Counted from the first letter of the stretch, positions 1-9,541 are shown. The stretch is DNA of 64,000 bases from Prionace glauca (GCA_037974335.1 CM075760.1:7127432-7191431), one strand, 5' to 3'. Notes: generated by a model from the letters alone, not told the origin. Numbers and translations are program-made.

Positions 1-117
1 CTCAGTTTAGATATTGCCATTCTATGCAGTTTCTCTGTCTGCTAATATTTCGAAAACTTATCTCCATCTAACGTGTTGAGTCTGGATAACCTTTCCCTAA
101 ACGTCAATCAGAATCGA

Positions 118-222
118 ATTTCGGCTCTATTTCCTCTCCACAGATGCTGTCAGACCTGCTGAGATTTTCCAGCATTTTCTATTTTTGTTTTAGATTCCAG
201 CATCCGCAGTAATTTGCTTTGA
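118..222. repeat. Dispersed repeat fragment
   Basis: Short copy of a dispersed repeat with the words 'cagatgctgtcagacctgc' and 'attccagcatccgcagtaa'. The same words recur at 53221-53306, and a related piece lies at 41030-41170. It is probably the tail of a non-autonomous element. No coding potential is visible. Confidence 0.6.
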
Positions 223-768
223 TCGATCCCAATCTCTCCTAACAGGATCCTGAAGCTTTTTACAGCAGCCTGTTCACTAGGTTTATTTTATCCGTGAGTT
301 TTGCTGCTACAGAGAAAGTGTGTGCACAATGAAGGGACTTCAGAATGAAGTGACTGTGATCTTCCAAATAAACCCAAATATGGAATTTCGCAAATGGCCA
401 GTGAGCTTCAGAATGTTGAAATGATAACGCTGGAATGATTTCTGTTACCATGAACAATCCAGGGTTTCCCACTGACAATTAGCAGACCAACCCCATCTCT
501 GAAAGTGCAGCCGTCCCCCTATCATACTACTGAAAGCAGCCCAGCTCGAAGTATTTCCTTTCAAGGTCAGCGAGCTCACATCCACCGATCTCGCAGACTC
601 ACAGAGACAGAAATAACTGAAGTGACAGGGTGCTGGAAACAGCTGGGTGACAGCTTGATCCAAGGTTAATTTGATTACTTCCGTGGCTGACAGTCACGTT
701 ATGTCTGCAACTGTCCGCGATTCTGTGCAACCCGCAGCACGCAGGACTCTCAATCTCTAGTTGAAGGC
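223..768. other. V-flanking intergenic sequence, no gene
   Basis: No gene seen. Around 330-440 the reverse complement resembles 10390-10520 and 26070-26180, the sequence that follows the plus-strand V of the two later duplication units. This marks the outer edge of an older, inverted copy of that unit. Short open frames here are not supported by any protein family. Confidence 0.6.
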
Positions 769-807
769 AGTTTTTGTACAGGAGTCAGACTGTTTTCCAC
801 CACTGTG
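769..807 (-). other. 23-bp-spacer RSS of V1
   Basis: Read on the minus strand: heptamer CACAGTG (801-807), a spacer of exactly 23 bases (778-800), and nonamer ACAAAAACT (769-777). It abuts the 3' end of the V1 exon. The consensus heptamer and near-consensus nonamer suggest it is usable by RAG. Confidence 0.92.
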
Positions 808-1276
808 ACTCCCAGAGAGAGCGCAGTAATACACGGCAGTGTCAGTAAGCTGCAGACCCGAGATCGACAAACTGGTGAATTTACTGGATGTCTGAAGCTC
901 TCCAGAGAAACGGCTTTTAAAAAACTCTGCTTTATTTTCACCAAATATCGAGTTTTTCCTCAATATATACACGGGCTGTGTGCCTGGTTGTTGCCGGTAC
1001 CAGTATAAATTGTAGTTGCTCATTGTAGTATCATAGGTACAGTTTACAGTTAATGTTCCTCCTTCCGTCTTGACATCTGAGGACAGCAACTGAGCGACAG
1101 AATCTGCATGACTTTCTGAAAAACATGTTCAAATGGAAATCGATCAGACCCACTGAATACTTAAAATTCGGTTTTAAACCAGGTTTATGAAATTAAAGAA
1201 AATAATAAATGTGTTTGGTCCTATAATTACCTGTCAGGAATGTTCCCCACACAATCCAGATGCTGAGTAGTATCAT
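808..1276 (-). CDS. TCR alpha/delta V segment V1 (intact)
   Basis: Germline V segment of a T-cell receptor alpha or delta chain; it encodes the signal peptide and variable Ig domain and is completed only after joining to J or D-J. Leader exon 1231-1276 encodes MILLSIWIVWGTFLT and ends at a GT donor. A 115-base intron follows, then the V exon 808-1115, which begins after TTTTTCAG. The phase-1 junction keeps the frame. Hallmarks are present: first Cys (VNC), WYRQQPG after an LY, framework-3 F.KSRFSGEL, and DTAVYYC before CALSGS. The family matches V3 at 4889 and the dead copies at 9542 and 25284. No stop or frameshift is seen. It is transcribed toward lower coordinates, opposite to its neighbours at 1610 and 4889. 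Alpha or delta use cannot be decided here. Confidence 0.9.
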
Positions 1277-1390
1277 CGTCGTTGTCTGCTCTGTAAAAGT
1301 GGAGTTGGATATTTGAAAACACCCGTTCCAAACTTCACCCTGTATATTTTGCTGTCGTGTTCGGGACGCTCTCACTGCGATTGCCCGTGT
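1277..1390 (-). promoter_or_regulatory. Conserved V1-type promoter block
   Basis: The roughly 110 bases before the V1 ATG share ordered blocks with those before 4889, 9542 and 25284: a GCAGTGAGAGC-like word, an ACAGGGTGAAGTTT-like word, and AAATATCCAA close to the ATG. Conservation in a non-coding flank suggests a family promoter. The transcription start is not determined. Confidence 0.5.
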
Positions 1391-1609
1391 CCGCGGTGCT
1401 GCCGTGGGATTAGTAGTTGCTGAGCTGGCTGCTGGTGAATGGATTCACCCCGAGCTGGGTTCAGTCAGTGTTCTGATAGGACTAATGGTTTCCTAGTTAG
1501 ACACGTGGGACCAGATTTGTAACCGGAAACATGGGTTTGTTATTTTTTTAAAAGAATCCGGCTTCAGTTCTCCATTCCGATTCCAGTAGAATCCATGTCG
1601 GTGAGACCT
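1391..1609. other. Intergenic sequence between divergent V segments
   Basis: Spacer between the minus-strand V1 and the plus-strand dead V. Its reverse complement matches the 9043-9541 and 25040-25280 spacers of the later units, with a deletion that removed the dead V's leader. No gene seen. Confidence 0.6.
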
Positions 1610-1859
1610 CTCCCAGCGGAAGGTTGTTAATGAAGGGGAAACCTTATTCGTTAACTGCACCACGACCACTACGTTTAGTAACTAGAGTTGGTGCAGACAA
1701 TTCCCGATTCAGCCACCCCAGCATTTGGTAATAGCCACAAGAGAAAGCGATCAACACGGGAGGCTCACCGCCTCACTTGGCGGAAACTGCAAATTCAGCG
1801 CCCTGACTGTGAGAGACGCCGGAGATACAAACACTGCCACCTCTCCATACTCCGTGAGC
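1610..1859 (+). pseudogene. Dead TCR V segment (intronless-family relative)
   Basis: Relative of the V segments at 8710-9042 and 24452-24784, but in the opposite orientation. The frame reads VVNEGETLFVNCTTT, then a TAG stop at 1683-1685. It continues through a degenerate WCRQ-type motif, PPQHLVIATRESD, RLTASLGG and FSALTVRDAG. The second Cys motif has become SPYS where the intact relatives have YLCA. The leader and start codon are missing through a deletion between the upstream flank and framework 1. The heptamer is also damaged. Neighbour V1 lies head to head with it, about 330 bases away. It cannot give a V domain as it stands. It may represent the ancestral arrangement of the unit. Confidence 0.82.
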
Positions 1860-1898
1860 CATAATGTAACAAACACAGGGAGATCCTATCCAAAAACA
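1860..1898 (+). other. Degenerate 23-RSS of dead V
   Basis: Heptamer position reads CATAATG (1860-1866) instead of CACAGTG. A 23-base spacer (1867-1889) follows, closely related to that of the intact relatives, then a CCAAAAACA nonamer. The loss of CAC should abolish efficient RAG cutting. Confidence 0.7.
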
Positions 1899-3059
1899 TG
1901 CACCCACTGCGAGAGCCCCTCTGCTGTGTCCGGAGTTTCGGTAGAGTGAGTGGTACGATTATAAAATGTCCCTTAACAAAGGAAATGAGCGTAAAACAAA
2001 ACAAGATGTAGAATATAATTATAATCTAATGATTATAATTCCGTCAAAAGTGAAGAGAGATGAAAACAGAGAGGGAGAAAAAGAAAGAAGGAAGGTGTAA
2101 ATTAGATTGAGTGAGTACCAAATAGAAATTGAAAAGTTCAATCTTCATTGGAGAAGTGGACAGAAAATGAGGGAAGCATTGAAAAATGAAAGAGACTGAA
2201 AAGCACTAAATATGACAGATATAAGATTAGATTGAAGCATAAATAAAAAGAAACTTTAATAAATTGTGATTTTTCTTTAACGTTACTAAGATTTACTTAA
2301 TATTAAAACAGTTGAATTTTCTGAACCATGTCACCTAAAGACAGGAAATTGCCCTATCCGTAAATTTGGGCTTTGCTCATTCTCCCGAGAAGGGAAATTT
2401 CACATTAACTTCATTGCAGTGTTAATGTAACCCTTCTTGTGACACTGATAAATAAACTCAAAAAACGGAGAACAAGCTGCTGATGACGTTAAACAGATGC
2501 AGAATCCGAGGATTATGAACAAGGAAACAGATTTCAGAACACCAGGGGACCCGTGTAAACCTGCACACATCATTGTTGAGAACACAGTTCAAACACATGG
2601 ATCCGTTTAGTGGTTCTTCGTTGCTTTAGCGTTAATCTCAGACACAGTGTGTAAGAATGACTAGAAAGATGAAGTGGGGATGAGAGAGCACAATGCTGAA
2701 AGCAAAATTGAGCAACTGGGGCCATTTTCAGAGGGGCAGCAATTCTGTTCAGAAGTGGTTGGCAGACTAGTACCCATTCAAGGCAGGTATGTAAAAGGAT
2801 GAAAAGAAACAAAGACAATGGGTTGGTGTCTCAGTGCATGACTGGATGGCAGCGTTTCCGGTGATTCCGGGGAGAGCGACCTTTGCGTTTTGAGCTGTCG
2901 ACTGTTAGAGGATGCGGTAGGGCATGCCAAACTGTAATGGGGACAGAATCTATAAGTAATTTTCAGAGACAGGTGGATAAATATTTGACCAGCAAATGGA
3001 AATTTGAAGAATGTACGATTGAATGCAAGCTGCCGATAACGAATAAGTGGACAACGCAT
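1899..3059. other. No gene recognised; inverted homologue of 6.7-8.6 kb
   Basis: No coding region supported. The part near 2600-2830 is, in reverse complement, similar to 6890-7170, so this belongs to the older inverted copy of the V unit. The rest is AT-rich and without recognised elements. Confidence 0.5.
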
Positions 3060-3265
3060 TAACAGAGACAGTACGTGAGGGATGGCCGAATGGTCCCTGT
3101 TAGTGCTACAACAGCCTATGATTCAGCCGCTATGAAACAATGTCCTCTGCTGCTACACACAGGAAGCAGAGAGGATCGGAAACAGTGACAGCTCAAGTGG
3201 ACGATGAGAAACAGCCAATCGCTCAGTGGCACCGTGAGCAACGCCAGAGACCGAGAACCCATATT
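3060..3265 (+). promoter_or_regulatory. Orphan V promoter block (15.8-kb V family)
   Basis: Matches the conserved flank before the intact V at 15824. It shares GGCCGAATGGT, the stretch around 'agaaacagccaat' with a CCAAT-type box, and 'agtggcaccgtgag'. No leader or V exon of that family follows. It is a promoter relic left after loss of the gene, in the orientation expected for an inverted unit. Confidence 0.55.
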
Positions 3266-4164
3266 AAATATTGTAAATTAAATCTAGCTCGTAGTTTCCC
3301 TGACATTTCACGAATAAATAAGCAACATTTTGCATTCGTTATGAATAATTGTTTCCTTCTCTTTTTTGTTGAATTTCTGTTTTCTCTTTCTGGCATCGGT
3401 TACAGTTATACATATACTGGGCAGATTAGAGAACACGTGCTTTTCTCTCAATTTCAAAATCAATTGCTTTGTTCTCTTCTGTGAATTTTAAACAAACGTT
3501 TCTGTAAAATGTAAAAACGTAAAAATAAATCTGGAAAGCATAATGGACAAATCATCACTTTTCCAAACTAATTTCCCCATCAAGCAAAATGCATATCCAT
3601 CCTTGGGCCCAATCTGCGCAAAGAACAAATCCCTCAGAGTAAAATATCTTCCTATTCCCCATCGAACGAGCCACCCTGTCCAAGTATAAGAATCTCCCAC
3701 ACCACAACAAAGCCCCGTGCAATCTCTCAGGGAGAGTGGAATAATGAGACGCTCAATTAGAAAAAGTACCACCAGAGGGCGTTTCAGCTTTACTACAGTT
3801 TCAGCATTGGGATATTGACTCGCTCTCAGTGAATATATGCCAGATAATTGCCTTCATACCTAACAAAAATAGACATTAGTGATTGCAACCCAGTTCAATG
3901 CAACCAAATATAGCTACTTGAATCGACATCTACGGAACTATGGCCCAAAGTTCCTCAGCAACAGCACTGGTAGGCAGCTCAGTCTCGATGTTGACATTCT
4001 CAATAAAACATTTCCCTTTCAAACATTTTCAACATTGAGAGCAGAACGGTAACACACACTGGAGCGTTTTACCTACACTGAGGTGTGATGCGACAATGGC
4101 CATGCTCCAATGTCAACTGCAGGTTCCTTTTACATGTTTTTAAAACATTTTTTTGCCTTAATAT
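3266..4164. other. No gene recognised
   Basis: No V exon, receptor exon or repeat family recognised. Short open frames here lack family hallmarks. Confidence 0.5.
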
Positions 4165-4345
4165 CATAAGACCATAAAATCCTGAACCTGCACCGATTCC
4201 CCAACAACAATCCCACACAGGTCATATCCCCGGAGCCTACATATTCAACCCGCTAATCCCCCTAACCTAAGGGGCAAGTTAGCGTGGCCAATCCATCTAA
4301 CCTGCACATCTTTGGAGTTTGGGATGAAACCGCAGCACCCGGAGG
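4165..4345 (-). repeat. tRNA-derived SINE fragment
   Basis: Worn minus-strand copy of the SINE seen complete at 59354-59698. It shares the words around 'ctaatccccctaaccta', 'tggccaatccatctaacc' and 'cacatctttgga'. The tRNA-like head is missing. Confidence 0.7.
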
Positions 4346-4769
4346 AACTTTGCACTAGTGGAAAAGCTAGACACGTTACACATCCTCTTTCTCCATATTA
4401 ATAGTTCCGAGAGACCACAACAGTTTAACAAAGCTGCTTTCTCCTTCTGAAGGGGAGAATTGAATAGAAAACTAGACTTTACAGGAACTCTGACATTACT
4501 TCATGTATTAATAATAATAATTAAAGCCCTTAAGAGAAATTTCACTGGAGTCATGGTTATCACGACACTGATAGTGGAACCAAATCCGTGAAAACAAAGT
4601 GAGAAACTCATTCAAAAATTATTTACTTTCTTTGATACAATTCTGGTGAAGGTGTTCCTTCCCCAGCTCTGCTGTGTAATCCGGGAAGCATTGTCTCTGT
4701 AAGAATAGTGACTGGAATGCAGTCCGGGGTGATTCCCTTTGCTATCTGCCGGCCTCACAGCACCAATGG
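4346..4769. other. No gene recognised
   Basis: AT-rich spacer upstream of V3. No exon or repeat was identified. Confidence 0.5.
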
Positions 4770-4888
4770 AAAAGCAAGGAAGTGAGGTGAGAACAGCCCG
4801 AGACACGGCAACAGATTATTAAGGGCGGGGTTTAGAAAGGGTGGCTAAATATCCAACCCTCTCCCCTTTCTCAGAGAGGACAGAGACA
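4770..4888 (+). promoter_or_regulatory. V1-type promoter block of V3
   Basis: Shares ordered words with the flanks of 1276, 9542 and 25284: a GTGAG...CCCGAGACA stretch and AAATATCCAACCCTC close to the ATG at 4889. Promoter role is inferred from position and conservation. Confidence 0.5.
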
Positions 4889-5343
4889 ATGCGGCTTCTC
4901 AGCATCTGGGTTGTGTGGGGAACATTGCTGACAGGTAAATGTGGATGCGCTCTTTCATTCGCCAACCTTGATTGGAGTCAAATTTCAATCATCCACGGGC
5001 CTAAACTTTTTCTTATTAATGTACTATTTTCCAGATCTGAGTCATGGAGATTCTGTCACCCAGCCGCTGTCCTCAGATGTTAAGGCACAAGGAGCAGCGC
5101 TCGTATTAACCTGTAACTATGAAACTACACAGAACAGCTATGCATTACAATGGTACCGACAACTCCCAGGAAACCAGCCCGAGTTTATAGTGTTCAGAAG
5201 TACATATAATGATGAAGATAAAGCAGATTTTGCCAAAAACCGTTTCTCTATAAATCTTCAGACCTCGACTAAATTCACCAGTTTAACCGTTTCGGATCTG
5301 CAGCTGACTGATGCCGCCGTGTATTACTGCGCTTTCGTTCTAT
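4889..5343 (+). CDS. TCR alpha/delta V segment V3 (intact)
   Basis: Germline TCR variable segment. Leader exon 4889-4934 encodes MRLLSIWVVWGTLLT, then a GT donor and a 100-base intron. The V exon 5035-5343 starts after TTTTCCAG. The phase-1 junction gives ...DLSHGDSVTQPLSSD. Ig V hallmarks: first Cys (LTCNY), LQWYRQLPGNQPEF, DFAKNRFSINLQTS, and DAAVYYCAF at the end. The exon stops directly at a perfect heptamer. Same family as V1 at 808, the dead copies at 9542 and 25284, and more distantly the V at 46430. It lies in plus orientation outside the 5-kb duplication. No lesions seen; the segment should be functional in germline form. Confidence 0.93.
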
Positions 5344-5382
5344 CACAGTGATGGAAAGCAGTCTCACCCCTGTACAAAAACT
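5344..5382 (+). other. 23-bp-spacer RSS of V3
   Basis: Heptamer CACAGTG (5344-5350), spacer 5351-5373 (23 bases), nonamer ACAAAAACT (5374-5382). The spacer closely resembles those of the 9542, 25284 and 46430 segments. Confidence 0.93.
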
Positions 5383-5818
5383 GCCTCTGGGTTGTTGGTG
5401 CGAGCTCCGTTCTGTTGAGTTTTAAGTAGGACTGCGGTTGCTGCAAAGCAGCGGCGCTCCCAGGCGCTCAGATACACACCGAGAGGAAACCAAATTAACC
5501 TCGGATCAAACTGTCACCCAACAGTTGGCAAGAGAGACTGAGAGAATGAGCTGCACGACTGCAGTGGAACAGAGAAACATCACATAATCATAACTGAAGC
5601 CAGCCATTAAAATCCCCGCCCTAAGTGATCGGCGGTTCAGACTACTTTGACCATCGGGGAAGTTATTACATTTCCAGCGTTGTGAAGGCCGCAGTATCAG
5701 ACATTGGAGTGTTTAATGAGCAGGGACACGCGGTGTGACTGAGACACACTGGGTCAATGCGATACCAGCTACAGCTTCATTCAAATCAATTAATTCACAT
5801 ATAGTCGTTTTTCTGAAT
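5383..5818. other. No gene recognised
   Basis: Flank between V3 and the left edge of the 5-kb duplication. No exon or repeat family identified. Confidence 0.5.
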
Positions 5819-5829
5819 ACTCGCCAACA

Positions 5830-5975
5830 TTAAGGGCGTTCAAATGGTCAGTGGATAGGCATATGGGTAACTTTGGAATAGTTCAGGTTAGAGAGTCATT
5901 AGATTGGTTCCACTGGTCGGCACAACATCGAGGGCCGAAGAGCCTGTACTGCGCTGTAATGTTCTATGTTCTATG
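5830..5975 (+). mobile_element. CR1-like LINE 3' tail fragment
   Basis: End of a LINE whose longer copy is at 21470-21728. There the frame reads WNALPAAVVDSPTLRAFK, the usual C-terminal end of CR1-like second open frames. It ends in a repeated 'ttctatg' tail. It abuts the first bases of a V exon, so it may have removed the rest of that exon. Confidence 0.7.
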
Positions 5976-6112
5976 ACACTGACAGGCTATGAACAAAGAT
6001 CACTCACAAACTACATGGTGTGAAGAAATTGTTAAAAACAACAGATCTGATTAGAAAAATCAACTCACACTATAGCAGCAGGGTCAGAGCTCCAAGAGGA
6101 AACAGGTATTTG
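5976..6112 (-). pseudogene. TCR V leader relic, V exon lost (copy 1)
   Basis: Remnant of a V segment of the family intact at 15824-16251. On the minus strand the leader reads YLFPLGALTLLL, then a TAG stop just before a conserved GTGAGT donor at 6068. The intron matches that of the intact gene. The V exon keeps only about 11 bases (5976-5986, matching the CAGTGT start) before the LINE tail. The start codon is missing behind a G-rich run. The gene is dead, but its promoter block (6123-6459) remains well conserved. The copy at 21729-21866 lacks the leader stop, so that stop arose after the duplication. Confidence 0.75.
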
Positions 6113-6113
6113 G

Positions 6114-6143
6114 CGGGGGTGGGGTGGGGGGGGGGAGGGAAGG
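6114..6143 (+). other. G-rich run with quadruplex potential
   Basis: A run of G blocks, including ten or more consecutive G, lies directly upstream of the leader relic. Duplication copy 2 has a shorter, altered G-rich run at 21867-21892, so the tract changes quickly. Confidence 0.5.
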
Positions 6144-6459
6144 CGTTTGCTTCATGATAATAAAGGTGCACAAGAAGATCAATCCGGGTCTGATTTTCAG
6201 ACTGGGACTTGCAGGCGGCGCCTGGACTCTGAAATGTGGGAAGGGAAAGGAGAGGCGAGAGTTTTCCATTCCCCCCTTCAATGTGAGACTGAGGGTCCAC
6301 ATTGTCACCGATTGGACTATTATGGGATGTCGGTCTCTGACGTTGCTCACGGTGCCACTGAGAGATTGGTTGTTTCTCAAACCATTGTCCACTTGAACCG
6401 TCAATGACCCCCCGGCCCTCTCTGCACCCTGTGTGCAGCAGCAGAGTACATTGTTTCAC
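6123..6459 (-). promoter_or_regulatory. Conserved V promoter block without gene (copy 1)
   Basis: Minus-strand homologue of 15549-15823, which precedes an intact V. Shared words include 'gagaaacagccaat' and 'attggctgt' type CCAAT boxes, 'gtggcaccgtgag' and 'ccaatcggtgaca'. It contains long spurious open frames. It now drives only a leader relic. Confidence 0.6.
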
Positions 6460-8034
6460 AACGGCTGTGCTCTGTTATCCTTCTAAATGAACAGAGCAGT
6501 TCATCGTCTGAGAATTATAGAGTCTTAAAGAACAAACAGACGCCATTCGGCCCATTGCTCGCGTACTGTCTCTGCTGAAGGGTATCCACTTATTCCTAAC
6601 CAACAGATTGCTTTCAATATTAATTATATATATATTTCTCATTCCGTTTACTGCCCAAATATTAAATATCTTAGTAAATTACTTCTACATTATGTGTCCA
6701 TTACAGATTGGCATGGATCATCGCAATTTCTAACATCGTCTGCTCAAAACACAAGTCTTCTAATCGCTCCCTCCACTTTCATAGAGTTAGCCTGAAATGC
6801 TGCCATCCATTCACCCCCTGCGAGACCAGCCGGATTAATTCTGTTTCTTCTTAACCTTTTCCAAACTTGAATTGATCGGGTAGAAGTCTGCCAACCACTT
6901 CTGAACAGAGATTCTGCTCTGTCCGGTGTGGGGGTGAAAATGCCCCAGTTGGTCAAGTGGCACTCCCCTCAACACTGTGCTTCCTTATCCCAACTCCACG
7001 TTTTCCAGTGTCTCACACACTGTCTGTCAGGTTAACACTGAAAGAGGAAAGAGTCTCCCGCTCAGCACTGCACATTCTCAACCCAACTCTATCTTTCCCA
7101 ATCTCTCTCACACACTGTCTCTGAGGTTAACACGAAACGAACGAAGAATCAATAAACTGATCCAAGTGGTGCGAACTGTGCTCGCGAGAATGGTGTGTTC
7201 AGCGTTAGACTTGTAGCCTTGCTTTCTGAAATCTGTGTTGTGAGTAAATATTTGATTATTGATATGTTTAATGTCATTGGCAGCTTCTTCTCCTTCTGAC
7301 CCGAGTCCTTTCTCTCCTTTGATTCAGTAAAATAATAATTATTTCTTATTTTCTGGCTCATTTCCTCCAGTTTTTGTTTTGCTATGGGATAAACAGAGGC
7401 AGCATTTTCATGAACTGAGTTGTATGTCTGTTAGTTACAGAATTGCATTCATTCACCTGTCTGAACAATCCCGCCAGATGGGGACATTTGGTTTCCCGCA
7501 TTTATCATATTCAGTCTATAAATTGTTGCATTATTTGATTTATTTTATAGCGATAGGGTGGGTTGGACGGTGGTGGGTGGATGGGGTGAGAGTTCTCCTG
7601 AGAAGGAGATACCCAATATTAAGCAATAGAATGAACAGGTTCAGAGAGAGTCTGTATCATATGACGCATGCTGTGTCTGTAACTCTGCAGACGGAAACAC
7701 CCACTTTTGGGGCAGAAATTGCCCCTCCCACTGCGCTGCAGGTCCAACAAACCCCGGACGAGAGAATAACATGCCCAATAACAGAAGGCATTCAATATGG
7801 GTCAGAGCGACAGCAGCAAAGACAGCTTACAATGCTGCTGTTATTTCTTCATATTTTCAATTCAGAGCAGCGAAGAGTTAGTAACCAGTGCGCCCCCTGA
7901 CGGAAGTTCTGAAACTTTCAATGTTGGGATAACGAGCAAAGTACAAATTTATCAATGGGGCAACTTCCAGTACCCGAGTTTTAGGAGATATGTTTCAGAA
8001 AATTCAGCCGTTTAAATATCTCGTAAATACTAAA
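6460..8034. other. No gene recognised (duplicated spacer)
   Basis: Nearly identical to 22205-23780. Contains a short AT repeat near 6625 and CT-rich stretches near 7010-7120. The 173-codon frame near 7379-7900 is open in both copies but has no recognised motif. I do not call it a gene. Confidence 0.5.
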
Positions 8035-8290
8035 CATTAGTTACCAGTGGGACTTAGACGTCGCTGGCTGGCCAGCATTTATCGCCCATCCTTATTTGCC
8101 CTTCGAGAGCAGTTGAGAGTCAACCACATTGCTGTGGCTCTGGAATCACATGTAGACCAGACCAGGTAAGGGCGGCAGATTTCCTTCCCGAAAGGACATG
8201 AGTGAATCAGATGAATTTTCAGTCAATGGTTTCATGGTCATCAATAAATTCTGAATTCCGGCTCTCCCCAACACGAACTGAGTTTCTGGG
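8035..8290 (+). repeat. SINE-like dispersed repeat (copy 1)
   Basis: Contains 'cagcatttatcgcccatcc', 'gagagcagttgagagtcaa' and 'catgtagaccagaccaggt'. A second family member is at 33330-33485 and the duplicate is at 23785-24040. A non-autonomous element is likely; the family name was not assigned. Confidence 0.65.
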
Positions 8291-8670
8291 TTAATAGTTT
8301 CGCGATAATATCACGGAGCCACCCCCTCTTTATTTATCATATCACTTGATTTTTACTCTGTCTATTACACTCGGTACTTTTCAATCTCGATCTCTATTTC
8401 AAAAACTTCCTAATTTTCTGTCCACTCCTCCGACAATAACTGAACTTTCCTCTGTCCTATTTTCCAATCACTCAGTCTAGTTTACATACTCCCTCTTTCC
8501 TCTTTACCATTTCTGTTTTCAACTCTCTTCATTTCTGACGGAATTTTAATAATTAGATTCTATAATTTATTTTCAGTTGCGTCATTTCCTTTTTTGACTA
8601 TTTTAAAATAATCCCATCACTCCCTCCGCCGACATTGCAGACACACAGAGTGGCTCTCACAATCGATGCA

Positions 8671-8709
8671 GGTTTTTGTATGGGACCCCCCTGTGTTTGT
8701 TACACTGTG
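8671..8709 (-). other. 23-bp-spacer RSS of intronless V
   Basis: Minus strand: heptamer CACAGTG (8703-8709), spacer 8680-8702 (23 bases), nonamer ACAAAAACC (8671-8679). A full consensus signal. Confidence 0.94.
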
Positions 8710-9042
8710 GCTCACGGCACAGAGATAGGTGGCGGTGTCTGTAACTCTGGCGTCTCTCACAGTCAGGGCACTGAATTTGTAGCCTTCCCCGATTGAGGCA
8801 GTGATCCTCTCGCTTTGATCGGTTTCTCTTCTGGCCGTCACCAGATGCTGGGGTGGCTGATTCGGGGACTGTCTGTACCAAGACAAGCTGGTAAACGCAG
8901 AGGTGGTGGTGCAGTTGATGGATATGGTTTCCTCTTCGCTGACAACCTCCCACCGAGGGAGCTGCATCACCTCATCTGCTCCAGTCACTCCCGTGAAGAT
9001 CAGAGTGAAAAGCAGCAAAGAGAATCTGTAAATTCGGAGCAT
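8710..9042 (-). CDS. Intronless TCR V segment, copy 1 (intact)
   Basis: One uninterrupted 111-codon frame holds both signal peptide (MLRIYRFSLLLFTLIFTGVTG) and V domain. Other V segments here split the leader after a Thr-Gly pair with a phase-1 intron; at the equivalent place (FTG-VTG) no intron is present. V hallmarks: INC first Cys, LSWYRQSPNQPPQHLV, RITASIGEG, FSALTVRDA, DTATYLCAVS, ending exactly at a consensus heptamer. The ATG at 9040-9042 directly precedes the hydrophobic leader, so the start is convincing. It lies head to head with the dead V at 9542. The copy at 24452-24784 is also open. Precise intron loss suggests a reverse-transcribed germline transcript, but deletion or an ancestral intronless state are alternatives. 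Confidence 0.88.
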
Positions 9043-9541
9043 TTTTCAGATCATATGAAATTCCTGCTCAAGTAATTGTCCAAGGAGTTCAATTTAGAAT
9101 TAGGATATGTGTATAATATTCACACGAAATAACAAGGAGCCAAAAACCCGCTCCAGTTGTAACTGTGGCGTCTCTCTGTCGAGCTGATGAAAGAAGCTGA
9201 GACTCGAGCTTCATCCGCTCACGGATGTTGATTCTACTGGAATCAGAGATGGAGAATTGAAACCGGAATAAATAAACCCCATCGGTAACCCCATGTTTCC
9301 GGTTACAAATCTCGCCCCATGTGTCTAACTAGGAAACCATTCTCCCTATCAGAACACTGACTGAATCCAGCTCGGGGTGAATCCATTCACTGGCTGCCGG
9401 CTCACCAGCTACTAACCCCACAGCACCACCGCGGACACAGGGAAATGCAGTGAGAGCATCCCGAGGCAAAATATACAGGGTGAAGTTTGAAACGGATGTT
9501 TTCAAATATCCAATTCCTGTTTTACAGAACAGGCAAAGGAA
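9043..9541. promoter_or_regulatory. Shared intergenic promoter of divergent V pair (copy 1)
   Basis: The 499 bases between two outward-pointing V start codons. The right part (about 9445-9541) has the V1-type promoter words. The left part should hold the intronless V promoter. A bidirectional regulatory region is inferred from spacing alone. Confidence 0.5.

Noticed and set aside
6070-6459. 129-codon minus-strand frame, repeated at 21818-22204 and in related form at 15549-15788
   Set aside because: It lies in the V promoter block before a leader; conservation is of DNA words, and overlapping frames are open on both strands. Not a gene.
7379-7900. 173-codon frame present in both duplication copies
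   Set aside because: Preserved because the duplication is recent; no motif, signal peptide or domain recognised.
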